Source: Polytrichum commune (Eukaryota; Streptophyta; Polytrichopsida; Polytrichales; Polytrichaceae). From it: a stretch of 64,000 nt of DNA. The translations under genes were made by a program, and so were the position numbers. The notes below the pieces were generated by a model, which worked only from the letters and a program-made list of their open reading frames with translations, was not told where the DNA came from and did no database searches. This document shows positions 36,962-49,113 of this stretch, piece after piece. Every line of letters starts with the position of its first letter. The stretch's first letter is position 1. The stretch covers positions 16,306,001 through 16,370,000 of the forward strand of contig OX485806.1 in assembly GCA_950295325.1 (NCBI GenBank). Reading direction: 5' to 3'.

Positions 36962-37097
36962 GCCACGTCAGGTGCCACGTCACGTGCTTGCCTTGCCTTG
37001 CCTTGCCTTGCCGTCCCTTCCTTCCTTTCCTTTAGCTTGGGACGGCGGTTACTGGTAATTGTGAGGCCGTTAACTCCACACTGGGCCGTTACGTGGC
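36962..37097. promoter_or_regulatory. ABRE / G-box cluster
   Basis: GCCACGT at 36962-36968 and 36974-36980, a CACGTG G-box at 36981-36986, and ACGTGGC at 37091-37097. A five-fold CTTGC repeat lies between them (about 36987-37013). ACGT-core elements bind bZIP and bHLH factors and their clustering is typical of abscisic-acid-responsive promoters. The patch is G+C-rich against an AT-rich background. The nearest gene in a suitable orientation is the minus-strand gene starting near 34846, which would imply a leader intron of about 2 kb. Confidence 0.5.
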
Positions 37098-37889
37098 CGC
37101 CGTCTATTGGCGCACAGGAATTGACACCCCTAGCTTGCCAGATCAACTTCTAAATTCTACTGCACATCCAGGCTAAGCATAAGTTGAATGCTAATTATAT
37201 AGCTAAATATTAATCTTAATCTTAAGTTACGTGTTTACATGTAATTATAGAGTCAAAACCAATGTTGGGCGGGTATTAGAAGTGGCACCAAACCCCCGCC
37301 GATTATTAGTTAGGGCGGTTCTTTAAAGTTATAACTACTATTGTTCTCAAATTTTCAAATAATTGGACCTGATTCATCATCATGGTTCTGTGAAAATCAA
37401 AATGCCAGTCAAATAACCTTTTGGAAAAATCATGTTGGTTCTTTGCTGGTTTTTTCACGTAAACCACTGGATCTTTTGAATTTAAAAAAAATTATTGGTA
37501 CCGGAGGTTCTTTTATTGTAAAAACTCTCCAAACCCTGGAACAAGAGGTTTTTTGCTTCTAATTTGTCTTCAAAAACTAGAACTGGAGGGTAGTAACAAA
37601 ATCTAATACCTGGCCAACCATAGTCACAACATGGAGCTCAATCTCACAGTGTTACTAATTAGGTAAGGTAATTACGTTTGGTTGCTCCACACTAATTTAT
37701 TGTTGACGTTCCACACTATTTTGAATGGTTATTTATAACCATAGTAACAAAATAAAATAGTTTGTTTTTTTAATATTATTGTTGTGGTTGCTATACAGAT
37801 TGATACACAAAATTCTAAGTTTTTTCTAATTTGGGTTTGATCCAAGGTAATTTGCATGGGTGAAGAGGCAACCTACAGTAATTATTATA

Positions 37890-38079
37890 TTTAGTGTCAC
37901 TTACTATTTGGAATTATGTAATGCTATAATTATTTACTGTATTTCTCTTTTTTTTGTCAACAAAGGTCAAATTGGTGGTTTGGACATTAGAGTACATGAA
38001 GATCTTTACTTGGTAGAAAATTACATTAGTTGTAAACTGATGCAACATCGTGAACCTCCAAATAGTAAGTGACACTAAA
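37890..38079. mobile_element. Family-D MITE, copy 2
   Basis: Nearly perfect inverted ends, TTTAGTGTCACTTACTATTTG and its complement ending GTGACACTAAA, with TA outside both ends as in Stowaway/mariner-type elements. Interior as at 24.1 kb. Confidence 0.85.
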
Positions 38080-38992
38080 TACAATATGTAGCGTAGTATT
38101 TGCGAAAACAACCTATTATTGCACGTCATAGATTCGATGTAGATGTGCCTTCTAATTTAACATATGATTTCAGACAATCACCTATATGTGAGTGGTGTAA
38201 AGTTGGGTGTGAATCTACACCAAAAAGACAGATGTTTATAAGAGATTAGACTACGTGCTCATAACATGCTGATTATTTATTGATATGCTAATGAACACAA
38301 TGGGGGAAGGAAGAGTCAAAGATTGTTGAATGAGCCATGCATGTGTTATTCGGTTAATATTTTTTTATGTTGATCTCCATCTCATTGATCATAAAAGTCA
38401 TGTCTTTGTGATGCATAGCAAATCTATGATGAAACACCACCAAGAATAGGATCTCCCTTTATTTCTTTATGGAAATTATTGGAAGCGCATACATGTGTTT
38501 ATTCCTTAAATGAATACATAGATTCCCCTAGTTGTGTTGACTATTGAGTGTACTAGAGTTACATTGAGATTTAAAATTTGAAGTTACAATGCAATATCGT
38601 CAATAAACATGTGTATGTATGACATGCATGTTCTTGGATCCAATGCTATTTACATGACATTCAAATATAGATGTCCAATTAATTATAATTGAAAAGAACA
38701 TGTGTATCTTACTACCACATTAACATTTTGCAACGAACTCAACATGCTTTTAAAAATGTACCTCTTTCTAAACCAAATATAGTAGATTCAAAAGAAGAAG
38801 AATTTTTTTTTTTTTTAATTGGAGCACAAAATTTCAACTGTGACAATCCTGTTTTGTTCGAAATAATATAAATATGGATGACAATTTTTTCATTCCTTAG
38901 TATAAAAAATTAAATTTAAAAATTTGTATGTAGTTTTAAAAACAAATATTTAAAGAATTCTAGTCACTCAATCATGCACAATACATTATTCA

Positions 38993-39110
38993 GATCCATA
39001 ACAATGTTCTATGGGACTAACAATATTCCGTAAAATATTCTCATATTCAAGCATAATTTGGGAATATTTTGTGGAATATTGTTAGTCCCACATACCACTA
39101 TTATGGATAT
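38993..39110. mobile_element. Family-F short foldback element, copy 1
   Basis: GATCCATAACAATGTTCTAT, GGGACTAACAATATTCC and AAAATATTC are followed by their complements ending GTTAGTCCCACATA and TTATGGATAT. A 118-base hairpin-forming unit; a relative lies at 54757-54884. Confidence 0.75.
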
Positions 39111-41680
39111 AAATTATGTTATGCATTAACATTAATCTAGTGTTTATCTAATCATACTCATTTCTATTGATGTTTTTCTTGTCAATTTATCTCATATTTT
39201 TTTTCTAGCTTCAACATTCTACTAGTGGAGTCATTTGGACAACTCAAGAGATTTGTTGCTAGGGGATGTAGTAAATGACATTCTTTTATAAATCAAAGCA
39301 TGTCCCTCATAAATTTGTTGTTTGATTCATTCCACTTGATGCTCACTAATGTAAGTGGACCAAAAACATCCAATTTTAGACTTGCAACTACTTCTCTCAT
39401 GATACTTAACGCGCATTTAGTGTGAAAATATTAATGAATCCATATTAAGGCCATAGCCATTTTTTGTATGAATGGTATATTCATTATCGAAGTGCGATAT
39501 TATTTGCTTCTCAATGATCACGTAGGATCTCCCCCAATTATGTGGATTTATTGAGCCTGGAATCAATACCTAACACTTTTTGAGCACATAGCCCAAATCT
39601 CTTTTAACACCTAACTTTCCATGCCCAATTTCCCTCAAATCTGCCTAAAAAATGTGACCCCAATTTCAACGAGTGTGGCTGAAGATTTAAAGTTTTTTTT
39701 TGACAAATCCAATAGTATAGATGTTAGGAAGTTAAAGGTGACTACTCACATTTCGAATTTTAAACATTGAAGTTTTGTCATGTAGGAGATTATAATAGAA
39801 TGTCAATAGTGGTCTTGAGGGGCAGTAGTTTAGAAATTAAATTGGGGTTGGTTTTTCGAATGAACCTTCCTAATGACAAATGTTACCTTCATTCAAAGAG
39901 TGGCAATAAACCTATTTAAATCAACTCACAATCTTGGAACCATTATATTTTGGAAAGCTTTGCAATTTGAGGCAATGGTATCATAACTGTGCACCTTCCA
40001 CATGGGTTTACACCCACCAACACATGTCCAACTAAAAATTCCAACAGTAGATGTTTAGGATATGTTGCATTTGATTGTCATGTAAATTTTCAAATCAACA
40101 CAAAATATGTTTAGGATAAGCTGCCCCTAAACCATGGAGGTGACAAATGTCAATCATGCACTCGTGGACCGGGTTCCACTAAAAGCAATTGAGAGCACAC
40201 TTTCATATTTAGATTAATCCAAAAAAATAGCTAACTCTATTCAATCAAAATTATCCATGTGGCATGCCATAACAAACCTAAACATGAAAAAGAGGAGTAG
40301 TTGAAGCAGTCTAGAAACCATCCGAACTAGTGTCAAAGGGGTCAGAGCAAACTATTCACGACCATATTATGGTCGCATATGACATTAGGGGTTAAACACA
40401 TGTAATTTGGTGTCCTATTCCAGATCCACGAAACATCACCAAAATATACTAGGTGATTGATTAAGATAAGCCATATACTTCGGCCCAAGTCTTTCTTTGG
40501 AATCCATAACTTGCATATAGTTGAAATTTATACCTCAACCTTTAATGAAACCTCTGGGGGTGGACTCTTCATTGGGAACATAATGACGTATTTGCGTGAG
40601 TCACTATGAAATGAAACCTCCTATAAAGAGAATTTGTAGAGAAAAAACATATGTACTAACATTAAACTAGAGAATAGACTCGTGATTTATACCCAACTTT
40701 TCAATTTACTGTGATAGATGCCTCCACTACCTACAAAAAAGAAATCATAAATTAAATGAGCCTTTAGTACATACGTAATCCACTTTCATTTTTAATGAGA
40801 AAGTTATTGAAAATTTTCTCATCGTTAGGATATAACTCATGAAAATTTGACACTACAATACATGCCATTTGGATGAAATAAGGTAAATTGGATGAAACTA
40901 GCACATCTATTCTCCTAAAAATTCTCTTAACCTTGGGCCCCTTTGTCATGTACACCTACCTTTACCTCAAAAATCACAGTAGCCCTTTTAAATGTCCACC
41001 CCCCTGAGAGAATAAATAATATCTCCCCCTTATGTAGATTATGCACCCTACTGCCTCAAACAATTACATGATCTACATTCACGTTAATTAATTCAGACGT
41101 GGTATGAAGAGTCCGACCCCCTAGGAGCGAAACTTGTCACAAAGGTACCATGAACATAAACATGCATATTGGTCAATAATAGTGAAAGTCTATGAGCCTC
41201 ATGTGATCAGTCCTTAAATATATACCTATACTTAATTGGGAATTAACAAGGGCTGTAGTTTAGAATCAACACTAAAAAGACATGTGTTATAATGAGATTG
41301 GACTATGTGCTCAAAATACATACATTATTTCATGTTCAATTGTTCCTCTTGATTTTTTTGCATTTCAACACCAATTTTGAAACTGGTATTGACATCTACA
41401 TGATGCGCATGTTATGTGCAATTGCTAACCACGCTAACCCCATTGATGAACGGCTTCCAAATGAAAGTGAATGGATTAACAATGTGATGAAGACACACAC
41501 CAAGCTTCCATGAGATTTGAATATGTAGAGATCAAGGCACTCAACCAATCAAGGGAAATTTAGTCCATAACGACAATTCATATTTTGTGCCAAAAACGCA
41601 CAAATTGTGATGGTCAGTCTCCATCAGAGCCCAACATTTTCCTTTCTAATTGCACCCATACCCAAACCATGCCCATGAGC
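39111..41680. other. Intergenic, no gene seen
   Basis: AT-rich with a family-C repeat near 39460-39660 (TCATTATCGAAGTG, TTGAGCACATAGCCC). No coding exon recognised. Confidence 0.45.
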
Positions 41681-41687
41681 AGCGACC

Positions 41688-41915
41688 TATGCCCACCCAT
41701 GCCCACCCATAGCATGACATGTGCGCACCCATGCCCACCCATGCCCACCCATGCCCACACATAGCATGACATGTGCCCACCCATGCCCACCCATGAACAA
41801 TAATAGCACAGCCATGCCCACCCATGCCCGCCCATGAACAATAATATTGCACCCATGCCCACCCAAAACCCATGGGCATGGGTGGGTATGGGCATGGGCA
41901 TGGGTATGGGCGCCC
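41688..41915. repeat. Ten-base minisatellite (GCCCACCCAT) with an inverted terminal block
   Basis: About fifteen perfect or near-perfect GCCCACCCAT units, interrupted by two AGCATGACATGTG blocks and two GAACAATAATA blocks. From about 41872 the array turns into its complement (GGGCATGGGTGGGTATGGGC), so the right end can fold back on the array. The long minus-strand Trp/Gly/His-rich frames here are repeat translations, not genes. Confidence 0.9.
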
Positions 41916-42663
41916 AATGTAGGGCTCTGGTCTCCATTGATATGTGCATTTAGGTTGCCTCCTTGCCCATGCAAATTTCCTAGGGTGAAAGTAGATCACA
42001 AATACTCATAGTATATTAACCACATTATATATATAATCATTGTATTCTATTACCATGGGAATAGAAATGCAAAATAGTGTGGAAGATCGATAAATCAACA
42101 TGGGTCAACCTAATTGCACAGTGTATCAATGCAACTTACAGTCTTTCCCAAAGCATGGTGACACATGTATAGTATCGATGACCATGTTGCAAAGTAGCAT
42201 CCTAAGTTATGTGCTACAGTCTATGATTGGCATGCTTGCGTCCAATGAAGACATGCCACGTCAATGAGACGCGAGATGGTCAACGCTATGGACTTTGGAA
42301 GTGAAATCTAAGATACAGTTTTTTCTATATACAAGCAAGTCTAACGCCAATGGTACACTAAATAATCCTAAAACTCGTGATGGAAATTAACGTGGAAATT
42401 TTTGGCATGCCCCACATTAATTGTTTAGTTAAGGTGGAATTAACGTGGGTCCAAATCCTTGGGTCTTCCCCTAAGTCTTCATGAAGACTTCCGACCAACA
42501 CATTGAATATTAGTTATAAGTCAAAAGTAGAACAAAACAAAGTAATCACCCACATTAATTATCTGAATGTGCCCTATGATAATTTTTAACTAAAAATTTA
42601 GTGTGGGTTAAAAATCAATGGACCCACCTTAATTCTCCTTATGAGAATTACCGTGCCCTTCCG

Positions 42664-42690
42664 AAATGGATGGATGGATGGATGGACGTG
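42664..42690 (+). repeat. GGAT/ATGG microsatellite in the reductase leader
   Basis: Four to five ATGG units, about 265 bases upstream of the aldo/keto reductase start. Part of a more G+C-rich stretch (42640-43040) that probably contains the transcript leader. Confidence 0.6.
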
Positions 42691-42950
42691 GATGAAATAG
42701 GATGGATGAAAGAGACGCTGCCGCCGGTTGCCATCTGCCCTTGGCCAAATCCATGCAGTAGGCTGACGAAGAATCTCATCTCCCAAAAGTCTCTCTCATT
42801 GCTCATGAATAAATTGAAGGAGATGCCACACAAGATCACCTTGCAAATTACCACTCCATCCTTAACACCCCGATGTTGGGAAACCGATTTCTCGGAATCC
42901 ATCAATTTGGGAAAAGCGACCCAAAACTTCTTGCCAAATTCTACGCTGCC

Positions 42951-45900
42951 ATGGCCACGCTCGCAGCCCCGCTCATCAGCGGCCGCGCCGACGCAGCTGG
43001 GACATCCGAGTACGCGCAACACAACGCTCAGAAATGCGGTACTATGCGCACAATTATGTGATTCTATTTTTTAAGGGGTTTAGGATCGCTGATTGTAATT
43101 TTGCTTCAATCGATTGTAAGGAGAATTTGAGGATGCTGCAATGCAGGGGATCCAACACCGATATGAACTGCTTCTGGACCGAATGCGAGGAGCATTGGAG
43201 AGAATCAATAATTTTTTGGTCAATTAATTGACAGACAGACCTTATCAATGGTCTTGATCGGTAGACTTCCTTAATTTCGTTAAAAATCGCTCCCTGCACA
43301 TGACAGAAAGAACAGTAAAATTTGAGACCCGTTCCTTGGAGAAGTCAGTGAAGAAAATTGCCAAGCGACAATTAGGTCACGGAATGATGTTTCATTGAAT
43401 CTGATGTTTACTTATCTTACAACATGATGTCAGTGGGATGAGAGGAATCATTATTAGGTTGAATTTTCCATTTCTGGGGGAATATCCTTTGATGGTGTGT
43501 GAGGAATGTGTCCATGTTGAAGGGGTTAATATAGTATGTGAATGTGTTTTTGTATCAAATTTCTTGATTCCCGAGCTTACTATATCCTAAGTTGCTTGGT
43601 ATTTCAATTTTTGCAGGAAAAGGCCATTTTAGGCCACTACCAACACAAAATGAAGCATGCGGTGGCGACCTAACTGTGTCGTCGCTGGGGTTAGGGACGT
43701 ACTTGGGGCCCGAAACTGAGGCAGCTGACCAGCAGTACATAGAATCCATCACCAGAGCTTTGTCAGTCGGCATCAACGTCCTTGACACGTGAGCATTTCT
43801 ACATTTTTAACAACATATAATTTTCCTTGTTATCTATCAAATGAGTTTCTGGTTGTCCTTCACATTGAAGTGAGAGGATAGGAAACCTTATTTATGGGGT
43901 CTGCAGTGCATCTGCTTTCCAAATCTTTATTTGTTTGTATATGAAGGATGTCATTGTACATTAGTAGGGTGTTTCTTGAATAAACTCAACTTTCGGCTTT
44001 TGTTTTTCCAACTTCAGGGTTTGGTCTAATCTCTCTTGGTTTCTGTATGTCGATGAAATGGAGGTTTTAGTACACATTCTATACAGAAAATCAGCTTGAG
44101 TCCTCCATGCAGATTGATTGTTGTGGATGCATGCCCCTGGTCAAATGGCTTGCCACCATTTGGCTGTTGCCACATGTGTGATTCGATGTTTTTCTGTTTC
44201 ATTCTAGTTCTGATTTCATCCTATGGACTGCTTTGAATTGATTATGCAACTCTAAAAGCTTTGGATTAACTGTCTCTCTTGATTCTTAATTTGGGGTTCA
44301 CTGGTTGTTACCTTTCTCTGTAAGTGTTGATGTTTGAGCATCAGTACTCACAAGGATATTCCATTTGAAGTATGTGCCATGCTCATCCGTAGCATTCTAA
44401 AGCATGTGGAAGGGCTTTCTCTTTCTAATCTAGCATCCTCTTTAAGGAACAAGGTCCTTGAGTACATGTGTGAATGCCGAGGAGCACAGTCAAGTGGCAT
44501 TAAGCTCTCATTAGTTGTCAACACCTCATTGCGGCATATCTTCCGACACAAAGCCTTCTTCCATCTACCATGATTTATTTGAAAGAGGTGTGTCCCGAAT
44601 GGAATCATTCTCAGGTTATTTGGATCACCTAAGAATCATTTCATTTGCATTGGAACAGAAAATAGGCTACTTAAGAATGTTATGCCTTTGAGACATCCTT
44701 GAGTGACTTGGTGTAAAATTTCTTTGTCATCAGTGCAGTAAACTACCGTGGGATGCGAAGTGAACGAGCCGTGGGGCGTGCTCTTTCTGAAGCTTTCAAA
44801 CACGGTGCCATTAAAAGAGAGCAAGTTGTAGTGTGCTCAAAGGGAGGCTACCTCACTTTTGATGCAGAGATGAGACCCACCGATCCACGCAAATGGATTC
44901 AAGACAACTACGTGAAGGCCGGGATATTTTCATGGGCAGATTTTGTTGCCGGATGTCATTGTATGACACCTGCATACCTCAAAAACCAGGTAATTGTTTT
45001 TTGGGCTGAGCCTCTTTTCGTTGCAAATTACTGCATTGCAAGGTCTAAAATCATGGGCCAAAAAACAGTGGTTGCCCTAACGAAATAGGGTTTGTGTATG
45101 AAATTATGATCTGTGCTCTATCTGAAATCACTCATCTTTGGAACAAGGTCAGTGACTGAGACTGGTTCTTTCTTTGGTTCTATTTTTGAGGGATAAGGAG
45201 GGATAAGGCACATTGACGACCATCAGAAATACAAGTACTCTACCTTGCCCAACTACAACACAAGGTGTAGTTGGGAATATTTGCAATGATGATTGTATTT
45301 TACTTTCTTGGTTCTACTTTGTTTGTATCTACTCTGGCATCGGGAGAGAACTTCAAGACCAAAAGCATGGGAAAGGATTTGTAGGAGGCAATTACTCTTG
45401 GACAAACTTTCCACTGGAATCCATAAATCATTTTTTTCCACTCCATGGATCGCACCAATAGGAAGGACGATCATTGAGGTCAAACCCACACTTAAACTAC
45501 TAGTAGTTGTGTGTAAACAAAAAGAAAATGTAGTTGTGGTTGAAAGTGGGCCCAAACACAACCATGACTACTAGGGTATCGTGCGTAAATACCCCTTGAG
45601 TTTTATAGTTTGAGGTTCTCATGGCAAGACTGTAGACTATATCATTCTTGAGTTCCTTGTGCATGGAGAAGTGCAAAGAAATATCATTGTGGTAGATTCA
45701 CAGCCACTTGTGTGAGCCCAGCTGTAAAATCCAGCATTTCAACAAACATACATTATTGTGGTTTCATTTCCTTGTGACTTAGAGGTGTATTAATTTAACC
45801 AAATTATAGATAGAATAACTTCTGAATTTGAATAATAATGGGTTTCTTCCTATGGTAACAATTGTGGTTCAATTTACAGGTGGACAAAAGTCGAGCAAAC

Positions 45901-48900
45901 CTAGGTCTGGAGACCATTGATGTGTACTATGTCCACAATCCAGAAACACAACTTTCTGAAATATCTCGCGAAACATTCAACACACGCATACGAGAAGCCT
46001 TTGGAGCTCTTGAAGAGGCTTGTGCAGAGGGTAAGCTCAGCCTGTATGGAGTGGCCACGTGGAATGGCTTTCGGGTGGCCCCAGAAAAACGTGGTCATCT
46101 CTCTTTAGAGGACCTAGTTGCCGCAGCTCATGATGCCGGTAAATACATTCTTTCTCTTCTTTCAACATATTTTAATTGAAGACCTACCTGCTTGTGTGCT
46201 TGCCAATTTCTGTTTGTGAGCATATTATTAGGCAATGGTTAATCTTAGAATAAATCAAAGAGGTGTCAAGAAATGTAAGGTATATGGGCCTTATCTGGTC
46301 ACTCTTTTTAATTGGACACCTATTTTTAATTGGTATATGGCAAGGTTTGTAGTTAAGAAACGACACCAACTAGGCACGTCATGATGAGATTGGACCATGT
46401 GCTCAAAATCAATAGACAGCATTCTATGGTCAACAGTAAACATTAAAATTAGGGGAGCTTATGTGATTCATTTCAAGAGTAAGAGAATGTTAATCATGAC
46501 CTCTTATAGCTTTGTGTCTCGTGAAACTTTACTTATCAATTCTGAAACCGGAAATGAAAATCTCCAAGATTCATTTGAATTGCTAAAAAGGGGATGAAAC
46601 AATTCCTGGTCAATCCAATGGCCAATTTTGGCTGTGGAGTTCGAAGTGCTCACAATAGGGCCACTTATCTTAAATGAATCAGGCGACGATGTTAAGCTTA
46701 TAGTCCCTTGTCCCTTTCCTGCAATGCACAACATTAAAGTAGACATGTGTTATTCGGATACTATTCTCTTTGCACCCACTTCTGGGCGGATATGAAATAT
46801 GCAATTAGTGCGATATAAGAAGCAAATTCAAATTGTGTCTGGAGCCATTTGCCACATACTTTTTGGAGCTCATATGGATATCTTATTCATTGTGAAATTG
46901 AAGATTCTCATGCTCATTAAATGGTCATATAGGTCCCCTTAATTGTGTTGACTATTAACCTAGAACGGTCAGCATATTTTGAGCATGGGGTCCAATCTCA
47001 TTCAAACACGTCTTTTTGGTATCCTTTCTAAGATCCACACCTAATCACGTACCACTCAAATATAGGTGTCCATATTATTGCTATGTTGGATTTAGGCACG
47101 TCTAGCTTATATTGTACGTTTTTGTTAAGGGGCCCAGACTAAGTAGAGTTGTGTGTATGTTTGCCTTCATGTACAGTAAAGTGATGTCTGGTTCAACATT
47201 TTGATTGCCGAAAGGTAATTTCCACGTAGTATTCAATAAGGTCTTGACGAATTTACACAAGATACGTGTCAATTTAGAAGAAAAATCTAATTATCCTATG
47301 AACCTGATAGGACCCTATGGTATTTCACCTCACAAGCTTGTCATGGTGTAGGTGGAGATGGACACCACTTTTGTGTAGTTCAGGTGCCATACAATCTGAG
47401 TTTGCAGGAGGCAGCAAAAATGTCTACTCAGATTGTGAAAGGGAAGCGTATGTCACTCTTAAGTGCAGCTCAGCAACTTGGCATCTCTGTTGTGGCGTCT
47501 GCCACACTCATGCAGGTAAGATTATTTTATGCTTTAACTGTATTAATTTACAGTGTTCTTGTCATCAATATGGTTATTTCTGGCTACAACAACTTCAATC
47601 TGTACGAATTTCCTGCAGTTTCATGCAAGACTCGATTGTCATTTGTTCTCCAAACTTAGATACACATTACGCGTACGCTTTTCTTTCACAATCTGAGAAG
47701 AGGTTTTTGCATCATGGTGTCTTTGTACTGCATGCTTCGCTTATATGTGGATAGGTACACCATAATGCAAACCTCTTCTCAGTTTAGAGTTCACCTTAAA
47801 GTCTCTCAAAAACTAATGGTGTAGCAGGGAGGCATGGCCCACTTTTGACATTTTAAAATGATTAAGGAAGTGTTTAAGTGGTGTCGGAACCCCCAATTTT
47901 AGGGAAATGAAGGGGAGGCATTTGAATTGGCTAAAAGATGGCCATATAAAAATGAACCCCTTTATCAAACTTTCAAGAGCACAATTGTAGGTGCCTACAA
48001 AAGTTTGCCATGAATCTCATTATTATGTAACCATCTTTTGGCCAAAGTCAAAACGCCTCATTTTCATTTCACTAAAATTGGGCCAAAAGTCCCTACCAAA
48101 CCAAGAGTTTTTGAGAGACTTTAAGATACCCTATTGCAAAAGTTTGCTGCTTTATGTTTTGCATTATAGCGAGCATTCAAAGACACCATAATTTGTGCTT
48201 TGCTTATAGGTGAATATTACAGCTAATTATGGCTCTAGGAGATTGGGTAGGAGGTCTCAGAATTTTCTGTCTACATAACATTACCACGCTTCATAAGAGT
48301 ATTCTGTCGACCATGAATAAAGTCCACTTTTGATGCAAACATCAAAAGCTATCCACGAGAATATTATGCAATTTTAAGCCATAATGCGAATTAAATGTGT
48401 GAAGGCTTTACAACTTAAGAAGGCTCGTAATGGTGTGAAGGCTTTACCTCTTAAGATAGGCTCATAATGGGGTGAGGACTAATAGGAGCTTGCCACTTGA
48501 CTATGCTTAGAAACAAGGACCTCAATTCTTGGAGACTTATTCCTTGAGTCCAAATAGAAAGGGAACAAGCTTACAAGGCTTAACAACATCATTAGGTTGG
48601 GTTGACACTAGGGTTCAAGATCAAAGAAACTCCAAAGTCGAGCGATACTATCAGTCAAGAGCAAAAATGTGGACCCAATGAGTTTACACTAAGGTCAAGA
48701 GGTTCGAGGTATGAAAGACGACATGGCATTAAAGTGGAATTACATCAATCTTTCACCAAATCTCAGCAATTACCACTCGAGAAAGTAGTCCTCCTAGCTT
48801 GAGAAACCAATCTTCAAGCTTGGGTCCAATCTTGAGTTTAAAAGAAGGTCCATGAAGGGGTGGGTGTTTTGGACCTTACCCTATTTGAGTTGTATGACAG

Positions 48901-49113
48901 GCAAGTCTTTGCAAGGGGATTCCACAAGAGGCTCGTAGTGCAGTTATGCATCTTGATTCAGATGCAACAGATGCTCAATGCGCTCTTCAATTTGCGCGTA
49001 CAACACCTGGCATTGTTACAGCACTCGCAGGGATGCGAACATTATCACATGTTGAAGAAAATGCTGGGGTATTGCACTACCCCGGTGATCCACAAAGTGC
49101 TTCCGTTGCTTGA
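42951..49113 (+). CDS. Aldo/keto reductase, bacterial-type, complete six-exon gene
   Basis: Exons 42951-43038, 43617-43788, 44734-44989, 45880-46138, 47352-47515 and 48901-49113, all GT-AG and in phase, encode 383 residues. Aldo/keto reductases are NAD(P)H-dependent TIM-barrel enzymes that reduce carbonyls. The catalytic tetrad is complete: D86 (LDTA), Y91 (NYRG), K123 (CSKGG) and H191 (YVHNPET). Other family text includes LTVSSLGLGTYLG (48-60), FVAGCHCMTPAYL, FCVVQVPYNLSLQEA and, near the end, the TPGIVTALAGM segment that contacts cofactor in this family. HCM-P-YL and VHNPETQL are, to my knowledge, typical of a bacterial subfamily rather than the usual plant reductases. An in-frame ATG at 42873 would add 26 residues, so a short N-terminal extension or targeting peptide is possible. 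Substrate unknown. Confidence 0.9.
46235..46480 (-). repeat. Family-C repeat in reductase intron 4, reverse copy
   Basis: GGTCACTCTTTTTAATTGGA, CACCTATTTTTAATTGGTAT, GATTGGACCATGTGCTCAAA and GGTCAACAGTAAACATTAAA resemble the reverse copies at 54.1 and 54.5 kb. Confidence 0.6.
46745..47075 (+). repeat. Family-C repeat in reductase intron 4, forward copy
   Basis: CCCACTTCTGGGCGGATATG, GGATATCTTATTCATTGTG, GTGTTGACTATTAACCTAGA, TTTTGAGCATGGGGTCCAAT and CCACTCAAATATAGGTGTCC. With 46235-46480 it forms an inverted pair inside the same intron. Confidence 0.7.
47795..48125. repeat. Foldback element in reductase intron 5
   Basis: CTTAAAGTCTCTCAAAAACT at 47795-47814 is the exact reverse complement of 48106-48125. 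Further in, AATTTTAGGGAAATGAA, GGAGGCATTTGAATTGGC and AAAAGATGG are mirrored by CATCTTTTGGCC, CGCCTCATTTTCATTTCAC and TAAAATTGGG. The element is about 330 bases and probably non-autonomous. Confidence 0.8.

Noticed and set aside
41614-41999. Three overlapping minus-strand frames of 95-117 residues rich in Trp, Gly, His and Met
   Set aside because: They are translations of the ten-base GCCCACCCAT array in three frames; no start context or non-repeat coding.
42648-43022. 124-residue minus-strand frame
   Set aside because: Antisense of the reductase leader and first exon, kept open by local G+C richness.
47317-47754. 145-residue plus-strand Cys-rich frame
   Set aside because: Shadow frame over aldo/keto reductase exon 5 and the following intron.
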